Assembly (NCBI GenBank): GCA_023450615.1
Contig: JAEXGT010000104.1
Span: 1 to 64,000 of the forward strand
Direction: 5' to 3'
DNA length: 64,000 nucleotides
From: Pseudomonadota bacterium
Lineage (GTDB): Bacteria; Pseudomonadota; Alphaproteobacteria; Rhizobiales; Beijerinckiaceae
Positions 16,272-24,398 of this stretch are shown one piece after another. A model generated the notes under the pieces. The model saw nothing but the letters and a program-made list of their open reading frames with translations. It had not been told where the DNA came from and made no database searches. Within the stretch, counting starts at the first letter, position 1, and each line of letters opens with the position of its first letter. The position numbers and the translations under genes are program-made.

Positions 16272-16943
16272 TTACTCCCGCACCACCACCACATGCAGGC
16301 GCCTCGGACCATGCGCGCCGAGGAGCAGGGTCTGCTCGATATCGCCGGAGCGGGAGGGGCCGGTGATCCAGTTCACCGTGCGCGGCATGCTGCCTTTGCC
16401 GAAGGCGAAGCGCACACGGTTCCAGACGGATTCGTAATCGCTTGCGATATCCTTGGCCGAAACCACGATGATATGGTTGTCGGGCAGGAAGTTGAGAGTG
16501 GATGGATTCTCCGCTCCTGAAACCAGGGCGAGCGTGCCGGTTTCGGCCACGCCGCCGAAAGCATGGGTGACGGCGTTGAGATCGCCGCCAGCGCTCGGGC
16601 CGTGGGAGATCTCCAGCGTCGTCTCCCCCCAGGGCATCGCCTTGAGGCGAGGGTCGTCTCCCATGCGCAGCGTCGCGGGCAGGTTGTGGTCGCGCAGGAA
16701 CAGCGCGATGGATTGCGGCACGTCGGCTGCGGAAGAGACTTCCGTCACCGTTGCGAGAGAGACCTCGGCCATCGTCTTGAACAGAGCGATGCGCTCGTCG
16801 CCGGAAACCTGTCCACGGGTCGGGATGACGCCGCGCGGCGCGCGATCAAGACGGTCCTGCACGATCTGCTTGCGGATCGTCTCGCTGCCCTTCACGCCGA
16901 GCGAGCGGCGGATATTGGCGAAGATTTCGTCGCGGGCGCTCAT
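16272..16943 (-). CDS. lutC: L-lactate utilization protein LutC (LUD domain)
   Basis: The 223-residue protein starts MSARDEIFANIRRSLG, typical of LutC, and holds the LUD domain with GGVAETGTLALVSG, STLNFLPDNHIIVVSAKDIA and TGPSRSGDIEQTLLLGAHGP. It is the third subunit of the LutABC L-lactate oxidation complex. Its ATG overlaps the stop of lutB by four bases (16940-16943), indicating translational coupling. It is the last gene of the cytochrome c-lutA-lutB-lutC set. Confidence 0.93.
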   Translation of the reverse strand: MSARDEIFANIRRSLGVKGSETIRKQIVQDRLDRAPRGVIPTRGQVSGDERIALFKTMAEVSLATVTEVSSAADVPQSIALFLRDHNLPATLRMGDDPRLKAMPWGETTLEISHGPSAGGDLNAVTHAFGGVAETGTLALVSGAENPSTLNFLPDNHIIVVSAKDIASDYESVWNRVRFAFGKGSMPRTVNWITGPSRSGDIEQTLLLGAHGPRRLHVVVVRE

Positions 16944-18373
16944 GCGGTCTTTCCTTTACGCTCACGCTGCCAGCGCGTCTGGAACGTCTCCCCCTGCGGC
17001 GCCGGGAAGTCGCGATATTTCGTCCAGCCCTTCGAGAACGGCAACCATGTGAAGCGGCCACGCTGGCGTCCGGCAAAGCCCAAACCTGCCATCGCAGCGC
17101 GCGTGGCAAGGCGATAGAGGGCAGGGCGCTTGGCGAAGAAGGCCCAGAAGCTCAAGCCTGAGCGCACGGAAGCGGGCGTGAGATGCCGTTCGAATTCCCG
17201 CTCGCGCCAATGTCGCATGAGCTTGGGCAGCGGAATGCGGACGGGGCACACGCTCTCGCAGCGTCCGCAGAAGGTGGAGGCGTTGGGAAGATGTCCTGCC
17301 TTGTCGACGCCGATGAGAGAAGGCGTGAGCACCGCGCCCATGGGGCCGGGATAGACCCAGCCGTAAGCGTGCCCGCCGACCGCATGATAGACGGGGCAAT
17401 GGTTCATGCAGGCGCCACAGCGGATGCAGCGCAGCATCTCCTCGAAGCTCGTGCCGAGCATAGAGGAGCGCCCGTTGTCGATGAGCACCACATGATAATT
17501 CTCAGGCCCGTCCGCGTCGCTGGGGCGGCGGGGACCGGTAGAGAAGGTGGTGTAGACCGACATTTCCTGGCCGGTGGCGGAGCGCGCGAGCACGCGAAGC
17601 AATTGGCTCACGTCCTCCAGCGTCGGCACCAGCTTCTCGATGGAAGCGAGAACGATATGCGTCTTGGGCAGGATCTGCGTGAGATCGCCGTTGCCTTCGT
17701 TGGTGACGATGATCGATGTGCCGGTTTCCGCCACCAGGAAGTTCGCGCCGGTGATGCCAACATCCGCCGCGAGGAAGCGCTCGCGCAGCACGGCGCGCGC
17801 TTCGGTCAGCAGCTGCACGGGTTCCGACAGGTCGCGCTTGGCATCGAGATGCGTGTGCACGCGCCGGAAATCCTGCTCCACCTGCGTGGCGTTGAGATGC
17901 ACGGCGGGCGCAATGATGTGGCTCGGCAGTTCGTTGCGCAGCTGGATGATGTATTCGCCGAGATCCGTCTCGATGGGACGGACGCCATTGGCCTCAAGGT
18001 AGTGATTGATCCCGATTTCCTCGGAGATCATCGACTTGCCCTTGGTCACTGTCTTCGCATTGGCCTCGCGGCAGATTTGCAGAATAAGTTCGCGCGCCTC
18101 TTCTGCGTTACGGGCGAAATGCACGTGTCCGCCGGACGCCTTCACCTTGCTCTCGTAGGCCTCCAGATAGAGGTCGAGATGTTCGAGGGTGTGGTTCTTG
18201 ATGTCGCGGGCGGAATCGCGCAGCGCCTCGAATTCAGGGAGCTTGTCTGCAGCGGCCTGGCGCTTGTCGATAAAGCCCTGCTTCACGTTGCTCAGTGCTT
18301 TCTGCAGCTGAGCGTCATGAAGGGCGCGAGTGGCATTCTGCTTGAACTGGGGAGATGTGGAGTGAACGCTCAT
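16940..18373 (-). CDS. lutB: L-lactate utilization iron-sulfur protein LutB
   Basis: The 477-residue protein has an N-terminal LUD-type domain (residues about 60-300, including NVGITGANFLVAETG-like GITGANFLVAETGTSIIVTNEGN in pieces) and a C-terminal ferredoxin region with two [4Fe-4S] motifs, CIRCGACMNHCP and CGRCESVCPV. It transfers electrons within LutABC during L-lactate to pyruvate oxidation. It follows lutA after an 8-base gap and overlaps lutC by four bases. Confidence 0.94.
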   Translation of the reverse strand: MSVHSTSPQFKQNATRALHDAQLQKALSNVKQGFIDKRQAAADKLPEFEALRDSARDIKNHTLEHLDLYLEAYESKVKASGGHVHFARNAEEARELILQICREANAKTVTKGKSMISEEIGINHYLEANGVRPIETDLGEYIIQLRNELPSHIIAPAVHLNATQVEQDFRRVHTHLDAKRDLSEPVQLLTEARAVLRERFLAADVGITGANFLVAETGTSIIVTNEGNGDLTQILPKTHIVLASIEKLVPTLEDVSQLLRVLARSATGQEMSVYTTFSTGPRRPSDADGPENYHVVLIDNGRSSMLGTSFEEMLRCIRCGACMNHCPVYHAVGGHAYGWVYPGPMGAVLTPSLIGVDKAGHLPNASTFCGRCESVCPVRIPLPKLMRHWREREFERHLTPASVRSGLSFWAFFAKRPALYRLATRAAMAGLGFAGRQRGRFTWLPFSKGWTKYRDFPAPQGETFQTRWQRERKGKTA

Positions 18374-18381
18374 GACTGATT

Positions 18382-19176
18382 CTACTTGCGTCCCGCATCC
18401 TTGGCGAGCCCGATGGCGGGCTCGTTCGTCATGCCTGCGAGGACCTCGGCCACGTGGCGCACCGCGATGGGCTTGCCGTCACGGCTGAGCTTGCCCGCCA
18501 TGTTCATGAGGCAGCCGAGGTCGCCCGCGAGCAGGGTCGGCGCCTGCGTCGCTTCCACGTTCTTGGCCTTGGCATCGACGATGGCGCCGGAGATATCGCT
18601 GTACTTCACGGCAAAGGTTCCGCCGAAGCCACAGCAAACGTCGCTGTCGCTCATCTCGACGAGGGTCAGGCCCTTCACGCTCGCCAGGAGCTTGCGGGGC
18701 TGCTTCTTCACGTGGAGCTCACGCAGGCCGGAGCATGAATCGTGATAGGTCACCGCTCCGTCGAAGGACGCATCGACCTGCGTCACGCCGAGCACGTCCA
18801 CCAGAAAGCTCGTCAGCTCATAGGTCTTGGAGGCCAGGGAATCGGCCTTGGCGCGCCAGTTCGGATCGTCCTCGAACAGTTCCGGATAATGTTTCCTGAT
18901 CGTGCCGGCACAGGAGCCGGAGGGGGCCACCACATAATCGAACCCCTGGAAGGTCTCGATCATGCGCATGGCCAAGTCCTTGGACGTCCCCCGGTCGCCC
19001 GAATTGTAGGCGGGCTGGCCGCAGCAGGTCTGAACGGGTGCTTCCACGATGCAGCCGGCATCCTCAAGGAGCTTCACGGCGGCGAAGCCGACGGAGGGGC
19101 GCATCAGGTCGACGAGGCAGGTGACGAAGAGTCCGACCCGGGGCTTGCCGGGTCGGATAGAGATCGAAGCGCTCAT
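18382..19176 (-). CDS. lutA: L-lactate utilization protein LutA ((Fe-S)-binding, CCG domains)
   Basis: The 264-residue protein has two cysteine-rich CCG-type domains: PVQTCCGQPAYNSG with APSGSCAGTIRKHYP in the first half, and DSCSGLREL with DVCCGFGGTFAVKY in the second. This is the LutA/YkgE family, the cysteine-rich subunit of the lactate oxidising complex. Its ATG overlaps the stop codon of the upstream cytochrome c gene (ATGA at 19173-19176), so the two are translationally coupled. Confidence 0.94.
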   Translation of the reverse strand: MSASISIRPGKPRVGLFVTCLVDLMRPSVGFAAVKLLEDAGCIVEAPVQTCCGQPAYNSGDRGTSKDLAMRMIETFQGFDYVVAPSGSCAGTIRKHYPELFEDDPNWRAKADSLASKTYELTSFLVDVLGVTQVDASFDGAVTYHDSCSGLRELHVKKQPRKLLASVKGLTLVEMSDSDVCCGFGGTFAVKYSDISGAIVDAKAKNVEATQAPTLLAGDLGCLMNMAGKLSRDGKPIAVRHVAEVLAGMTNEPAIGLAKDAGRK

Positions 19177-19562
19177 TGGGTGACCTTCTGGCCCTGAGCG
19201 TCGAACTGCTTCAGATAGGCGACGAGATCGTTGATCTTCTGCTCGTCTTTGAGACCGGCATAGATCATCTTGGTGCCGGGAATCTTGGCCTTCGGATTCT
19301 GGATGTATTCCCTAAAGGTCGCCTCATCCCAGGTTATGCCGGAATTCTTATTGGCTGGCGAATAGTTATAGCCTTCGACCGACCCAGAGTGGCGGCCGAT
19401 GACGCCGTTTAATTCGGGCCCGACGGCGTTTTTCGCATTCGGACCAATCTGATGGCAGGCTCGGCACTGGGCGAAGACCTTTTCGCCGGCGGCGGCATCC
19501 TGGGCCTGAGCCTGAGCGAGCCCTGTGAGGAGGATGACGGCTGAGAGAACCAAGGCACGCAT
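19173..19562 (-). CDS. Small periplasmic c-type cytochrome coupled to lutABC
   Basis: Started at ATG 19562 (AAGGAG seven bases upstream) the product is 129 residues. It has a signal peptide (ending AQAQAQ), CRACH heme-attachment motif, GPNAKNAVGPELNGVIGR, and an axial-methionine loop IPGTKMIYAGL, as in cytochrome c2/c550. It shares ATGA with lutA, so it is made with the lactate enzymes. LutABC is cytosolic or membrane-attached and lacks a known quinone site, so a periplasmic cytochrome in the same operon suggests linked respiration, but the electron path is not proven. Confidence 0.88.
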   Translation of the reverse strand: MRALVLSAVILLTGLAQAQAQDAAAGEKVFAQCRACHQIGPNAKNAVGPELNGVIGRHSGSVEGYNYSPANKNSGITWDEATFREYIQNPKAKIPGTKMIYAGLKDEQKINDLVAYLKQFDAQGQKVTQ

Positions 19563-19698
19563 CAAAAACTCCTTTTCTGGACGAATGTCCCACTTTAGAG
19601 AGGCTCTACCTTATTGGAAATATCCCTCAAGGCCAGCTACCTTGTGGGGAGAGCTGCTATGCCTTCGAAGCAGCCGGATCATGCCCAGGGAGGGTGTC
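19563..19698. promoter_or_regulatory. Divergent promoter region between cyt c-lutABC and glcDEF
   Basis: These 136 bases separate the two divergent organic-acid oxidation operons. A short GGAC-GAAT-GTCC hairpin (19578-19589) is visible. AAGG and CCTT half sites flank 19630-19644. No regulator gene is adjacent and no operator can be assigned with confidence. Confidence 0.4.
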
Positions 19699-21132
19699 AT
19701 GACGATCGCATTCCCGAAGCCGGATGAGGCCGTTCTGGCCCGCCGCAAGGAGATCATCGCGGGCCTGGGACGGCTCGTATCCTCCGAGGCGCTCATTATT
19801 TCCGAGGACGAGCGCCGGGCTTTCGAGACGGATGGCCTGACCGCCTATCGCCAGATGCCGCTCGCCGTGGTGCTGCCCTCCACGACTGAGGAGGTCTCGG
19901 CCGTCATGCGCTTCTGCCATGAGAATGGCGTGAAGGTGGTGCCCCGGGGGGCGGGAACCTCCCTCTGCGGGGGCGCAATCCCGCAGGAAGATGCCATCGT
20001 GCTCGGCGTCGCCAAGATGAACCGTGTCATCGACATCGATTTCGAAGGCCGCACGGCGCGCGTGCAATCCGGCATCACCAATCTCGGCATCAGCCAGGCG
20101 GTGGCGCATGAGGGCTTCTTCTATGCCCCCGACCCGTCGAGCCAGTTGGCCTGCACGATCGCCGGCAACATCGCGATGAATTCCGGCGGGGCGCATTGCC
20201 TGAAATACGGCGTGACCACCAACAACCTGATGGGCGTCACCCTGGTGATGCTCGACGGCACGGTGCTGGAGATCGGCGGCGAGCATCTCGATGCTCCGGG
20301 CTACGATCTGCTCGGGCTCATCTGCGGCTCGGAAGGGCAACTCGGCGTCGTCACGGAAGCGGTGGTGCGGATCCTGCGCGCGGCGGAAGGCGCGCGTCCC
20401 GCGCTCATGGGCTTTTCCTCTGTCGAGGATGCGGGCGCCTGCGTGGCGGCGATCATCGGGGCAGGCATCATTCCGGTGGCGCTCGAATATATGGACAAGC
20501 CTGCGATCCAGATCTGCGAAGCCTTCGCCCATGCGGGCTATCCGCTCGACGTGGAGGCCATGCTGATCGTGGAGGTCGAGGGCTCCGATCAGGAGATCGA
20601 CGACATGCTCCGCCGCATCGTCGCGATTGCGGAGCCCTTCAAGCCGAAGACCCTGAAGGTTTCGCAATCGGAAGCCGAGAGCGCCGCGATCTGGAAAGGC
20701 CGCAAGTCGGCCTTCGGCGCGACGGGGCGGATCGCCGATTACATCTGCATGGACGGAACGATTCCCACCGGCCAGTTGCCGCATGTTCTCAAGCGTATCG
20801 ATGAGATCGTGAAATCCTACGGCCTCGGCGTCGCCAACGTGTTCCATGCGGGCGACGGCAATCTGCACCCGCTCGTCATGTTCAACACGAACGTGCCCGG
20901 CGAGATGGAGAAGGCGGAGAAGGCGGGCGAGGACATTCTCAGGCTCTGCGTGGAGGTGGGCGGCTGCCTCACGGGCGAGCATGGCGTCGGCATCGAGAAG
21001 CGCGATCTCATGACGTGCCAGTTCAACGAGGCCGATCTCATGCAGCAGATGCGCGTGCGCGGCGTGTTCGATCCGCGCTGGCTGCTCAATCCCGCCAAAG
21101 TGTTTCCCCTGGAAGGAAGGCTCGCTGCGTGA
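19699..21132 (+). CDS. glcD: Glycolate oxidase subunit GlcD (FAD-linked)
   Basis: The 477-residue protein from ATG 19699 (GGGAGGG seven bases upstream) has an FAD-binding type 4 domain (PRGAGTSLCGGAIPQ near residue 75; GNIAMNSGGAHCLKYG; GSEGQLGVVTEAVV) and a C-terminal FAD-linked oxidase domain ending with HAGDGNLHP and GCLTGEHGVG motifs. It oxidises glycolate or related 2-hydroxy acids to the 2-keto acid. An in-frame ATG at 19681 is possible but less well placed. Its stop overlaps the GTG start of glcE. Confidence 0.95.
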   Translation: MTIAFPKPDEAVLARRKEIIAGLGRLVSSEALIISEDERRAFETDGLTAYRQMPLAVVLPSTTEEVSAVMRFCHENGVKVVPRGAGTSLCGGAIPQEDAIVLGVAKMNRVIDIDFEGRTARVQSGITNLGISQAVAHEGFFYAPDPSSQLACTIAGNIAMNSGGAHCLKYGVTTNNLMGVTLVMLDGTVLEIGGEHLDAPGYDLLGLICGSEGQLGVVTEAVVRILRAAEGARPALMGFSSVEDAGACVAAIIGAGIIPVALEYMDKPAIQICEAFAHAGYPLDVEAMLIVEVEGSDQEIDDMLRRIVAIAEPFKPKTLKVSQSEAESAAIWKGRKSAFGATGRIADYICMDGTIPTGQLPHVLKRIDEIVKSYGLGVANVFHAGDGNLHPLVMFNTNVPGEMEKAEKAGEDILRLCVEVGGCLTGEHGVGIEKRDLMTCQFNEADLMQQMRVRGVFDPRWLLNPAKVFPLEGRLAA

Positions 21133-22316
21133 CCAATCATCTTCCCCGCGACGAGCAGGACGCCTCCGAGATCATCCGCGTTTCGTTCGAGAAGGGCATT
21201 CTTCTCAGCGTCTCCGGCCAGGGCACGAAAGCCGAGATGGGCCGTCCCAACCAGACGGATTCTTCGATCTCTTCCTCCGCATTGACGGGGATCACGCTCT
21301 ACGAGCCCGCGGAGATGGTGATCTCCGCGCGGAGCGGCACGCCCGTATCGGAAGTCGCGCGCACTCTGGCCGAAAAGGGACAGCTTCTGCCGTTCGAGCC
21401 GATGGATTACCGCCCGCTGCTCGGCACCAGGGGGGAGCCTACCATCGGCGCGGTGGCGGCCATGAACATTTCTGGCCCGCGCCGCATCATGGCGGGAGCG
21501 GCCCGTGACGGTCTCATCGGCGTGCGCTTCGTCAATGGGCGCGGCGAGGTCGTGAAGTCCGGCGGGCGTGTGATGAAGAACGTCACGGGCCTCGATCTCG
21601 TGAAGCTCATGGCGGGCTCCTGGGGCACATTGGGCTTCCTCACGGAAGTGACCTTCAAGGTGCTCCCCAAACAGGAGCGCATGACGACCCTCGTTCTGCG
21701 CGGCCTCAACGACGCGCAGGCGATCGAGGCGCTCTCGCAGGCGCTGGGCTCTCCCTTCGATGTGACGGGTGCCGCCCATATTCCGGCGCGCGACCGGCAG
21801 GGGGCGGGCACGCTGATCCGGCTCGAAGGTTTTTCCGTCTCGGTCGATTACCGCCTCGGCGAGCTGCGCCGGCTTCTCAAGGGCTTCGGCGGCTCGACGG
21901 ATATTCTCGAAGGCAGGGGAGCGGAAGCGGTGTGGCAATCGGTGCGCGATGCGACGATCCTCACCGATGGCGCCGACCGCGCGATCTGGCGCGTCTCGAC
22001 CGCTCCGACCAAAGGTCCCGAATTCACGAAGCGCATCGCGCAGTCGCTCGAAGCGCAATGGTTCTACGATTGGGGAGGCGGTCTCATCTGGCTCTCGACC
22101 CCTATTGACGGAGATGCCGGTGCGTCCGTTCTGCGGGAGGCAACGCAGGCGCTCGGCGGCCATGCGACGCTCGTGCGCGCACCTGCCGAGATCCGCTCAT
22201 CGGTCGATGTCTTCGAGCCGCAGAATGAAGCGCTGATGGCGCTCACGAAAGGCATCAAAGCGTCCTTCGACCCGGCGGGGATTCTCAACCCAGGCAGGAT
22301 GTATGCGGGTATTTGA
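21129..22316 (+). CDS. glcE: Glycolate oxidase FAD-binding subunit GlcE
   Basis: The start is taken as GTG 21129, overlapping the TGA of glcD (GTGA), which gives 395 residues; the longer open frame upstream runs through glcD in another frame. Features are YEPAEMVISARSGTPVSEVA, PFEPMDYRPLLGTRGEPTIGG-like (here PTIGAVAAMNISGPRR), SGGRVMKNVTGLDLVKLMAGSWGTLG and a C-terminal FDPAGILNPGRMYAG, all standard for GlcE. It partners GlcD and GlcF in glycolate dehydrogenase. Confidence 0.94.
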   Translation: MTNHLPRDEQDASEIIRVSFEKGILLSVSGQGTKAEMGRPNQTDSSISSSALTGITLYEPAEMVISARSGTPVSEVARTLAEKGQLLPFEPMDYRPLLGTRGEPTIGAVAAMNISGPRRIMAGAARDGLIGVRFVNGRGEVVKSGGRVMKNVTGLDLVKLMAGSWGTLGFLTEVTFKVLPKQERMTTLVLRGLNDAQAIEALSQALGSPFDVTGAAHIPARDRQGAGTLIRLEGFSVSVDYRLGELRRLLKGFGGSTDILEGRGAEAVWQSVRDATILTDGADRAIWRVSTAPTKGPEFTKRIAQSLEAQWFYDWGGGLIWLSTPIDGDAGASVLREATQALGGHATLVRAPAEIRSSVDVFEPQNEALMALTKGIKASFDPAGILNPGRMYAGI

Positions 22317-22932
22317 TATGTCGGGCGCCGCTGCGTTGAATCCTCCTGCCGACAAAGGCGGTATCAGGCCGGCCGTCTACGCCATTCTAGCCATCTGCAT
22401 GATTGCCCTGACCGCCACGATCCTTCTCGCCATGGGCCGCACGCCGATCTGCAAATGCGGGACCGTGGAACTCTGGCATGGCGTGGTGCGCGATTCCGGC
22501 AACTCACAGCACCTGACCGATTGGTACACGCCGTCTCACATTATCCATGGTTTCCTGTTCTACATGGGCGCATGGGTCATCGGTTACGTGCGCGGAAAGG
22601 CTCTGCCCCTCGGCGCGGCCCTTCTCATCGCCATCGGCCTGGAGGCGGCATGGGAAATCGTCGAGAACACGGACATGGTCATCGAGCGTTACCGCGCAAC
22701 GAACATCGCTCTCGACTATTACGGCGACAGCGTCATCAATTCCGTGTCCGACATTTTCGCCATGATCTTCGGGTTCTTCCTGGCGCGAACCCTTCCGGTC
22801 CGGGTGACGGTGCTTCTGGCCGTAGGGATGGAAGCGTTCACCGGTTACTGGATCCACGACAATCTCGCCCTCAACATCATCATGCTGATTCATCCGGTCG
22901 AGGCCATCAACCAATGGCAGTCGGCGATCTGA
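22303..22932 (+). CDS. UPF0314/DUF2585 integral membrane protein
   Basis: The 209-residue protein has a short N-terminal cytosolic part and about five hydrophobic segments (PAVYAILAICMIALTATILL, GFLFYMGAWVIGYV, LPLGAALLIAIGLEAAWEIV, DIFAMIFGFFLA, VRVTVLLAVGMEAF). The family signature is clear: CGTVELWHG, HLTDWYTPSHIIHGFLFY, GLEAAWEIVENTD and YWIHDNLALNIIMLIHP. The function is unknown. It lies inside the glc operon, overlapping the end of glcE by 14 bases when started at 22303 (GGCAGGA upstream); ATG 22318 is the alternative. Confidence 0.85.
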   Translation: MRVFDMSGAAALNPPADKGGIRPAVYAILAICMIALTATILLAMGRTPICKCGTVELWHGVVRDSGNSQHLTDWYTPSHIIHGFLFYMGAWVIGYVRGKALPLGAALLIAIGLEAAWEIVENTDMVIERYRATNIALDYYGDSVINSVSDIFAMIFGFFLARTLPVRVTVLLAVGMEAFTGYWIHDNLALNIIMLIHPVEAINQWQSAI

Positions 22933-22941
22933 GAGAACGCG

Positions 22942-24297
22942 ATGCAAACCAATTTCACGCCTGAGCAGCTTGAGCATCCGGCCATGGCCTCTTCGGAGAA
23001 AATTCTCCGGACATGTGTCCATTGCGGCTTCTGCACGGCGACATGCCCGACCTATCTGCTCCTGGGCGACGAGCTCGATTCACCGCGCGGGCGCATCTAC
23101 CTCATCAAGGACATGCTGGAGAGCGGCAAGCCCGCTTCGGCGGAAGTGGTCAAGCATATCGATCGCTGCCTCTCGTGCCTGTCCTGCATGACCACCTGTC
23201 CGTCGGGCGTGCATTACATGCATCTCGTCGATCATGCCCGTGCCTATATCGAGGAAACCTATCACCGCCCCTGGCACGATCGGCTTCTGCGCGGGCTGCT
23301 CGCGCGCATCCTGCCCTATCCAAAGCGTTTCCGCGTTGCCATGGGCGCCGCGGTTCTCGCGAAGCCCTTCAAGGGCCTCATCGGCGCGCTGCCCGTCGTC
23401 GGCGGCAGGCTTGGGGCGATGGTCGATCTGGCGCCGGCCCGCATCCCCGCCCGCTCGCTCCTGGACCAGCCGGGCACGTTCAAGGCCGATGGTGAGCGGC
23501 GCGGGCGCGTGGCGATCCTGTCCGGCTGCGCCCAGCCGGTTCTCAAGCCCGGCTTCAACGAGGCCGCCATCCGTCTGCTCAACCGGCATGGGGTCGATGT
23601 GGTCCAGCCGAAGGGGGAGGGCTGCTGCGGCGCGCTCGTGCACCACATGGGCCGTGAGGAGCAGGGCCATACCTTCGCCAAGCGCAATATCGACGCCTGG
23701 ATCGCCGAGATGGACGGGGAGGGGTTGGACGCCATCATCATCACCGCCTCTGGCTGCGGCACGACGATCAAGGATTACGGCTTCATGTTCAGGGATGACC
23801 CGGCCTATGCCGAGAAGGCGGCCCGGGTTTCGGCCATTGCCAAGGACATCACCGAATATGTGACTTCCCTCGAACTGATGAAGCCGGTGCGGGAGACGGA
23901 TCTGGTGGTGGCCTATCACTCGGCCTGTTCCATGCAGCACGGCCAGGCCATCCGCACCGAGCCCAAGACCCTGCTGAAGAAGGCGGGCTTTACCGTGAAG
24001 GACGTGCCGGAAGGGCATATCTGCTGCGGCTCGGCCGGCACCTACAACCTGCTCCAGCCGGAGATCGCCAGCCAGCTCCGGGCCCGGAAAGTCGCCAATA
24101 TCGAGCGCACGAAACCGGATCTCATCGCCACCGGCAATATCGGCTGCATGACCCAAATCGGGAAGGGAACCGAGATCCCGCTGGTCCATACGGTCGAGCT
24201 TCTGGACTGGGCGACGGGCGGCCCCATGCCCGAAACCCTGGAGAAGGCAGGCTTTCAGAAACGGATGGCCCAGCCGTTAACCATGGCGGCGGAGTAA
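22942..24297 (+). CDS. glcF: Glycolate oxidase iron-sulfur subunit GlcF
   Basis: The 451-residue protein has two N-terminal [4Fe-4S] motifs, CVHCGFCTATCP and CLSCLSCMTTCP, and two CCG domains (GEGCCGALVHHMG, ASGCGT, HSACSMQHG, HICCGSAGTYN). It passes electrons from GlcD/GlcE to the respiratory chain. It begins nine bases after the UPF0314 gene, so all four genes are one operon. An ATGGCGG/CCGCCAT inverted repeat spans its stop codon (about 24282-24306) without a T run. Confidence 0.95.
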   Translation: MQTNFTPEQLEHPAMASSEKILRTCVHCGFCTATCPTYLLLGDELDSPRGRIYLIKDMLESGKPASAEVVKHIDRCLSCLSCMTTCPSGVHYMHLVDHARAYIEETYHRPWHDRLLRGLLARILPYPKRFRVAMGAAVLAKPFKGLIGALPVVGGRLGAMVDLAPARIPARSLLDQPGTFKADGERRGRVAILSGCAQPVLKPGFNEAAIRLLNRHGVDVVQPKGEGCCGALVHHMGREEQGHTFAKRNIDAWIAEMDGEGLDAIIITASGCGTTIKDYGFMFRDDPAYAEKAARVSAIAKDITEYVTSLELMKPVRETDLVVAYHSACSMQHGQAIRTEPKTLLKKAGFTVKDVPEGHICCGSAGTYNLLQPEIASQLRARKVANIERTKPDLIATGNIGCMTQIGKGTEIPLVHTVELLDWATGGPMPETLEKAGFQKRMAQPLTMAAE

Positions 24298-24398
24298 TTC
24301 CGCCATAGGGTTGCGCAACGAAATTTTGTTTTCATCCCGCCTGACTCTGGGTTAAAAGGTGCCGACAGAGTGAAATTTTGGGGTGAAGGGCCGGCGCC

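Noticed and set aside
19657..24189. Several long minus-strand frames opposite glcD, glcE and glcF
   Set aside because: They lack ribosome-binding sites and family motifs, while the plus-strand genes have complete FAD and Fe-S motifs.
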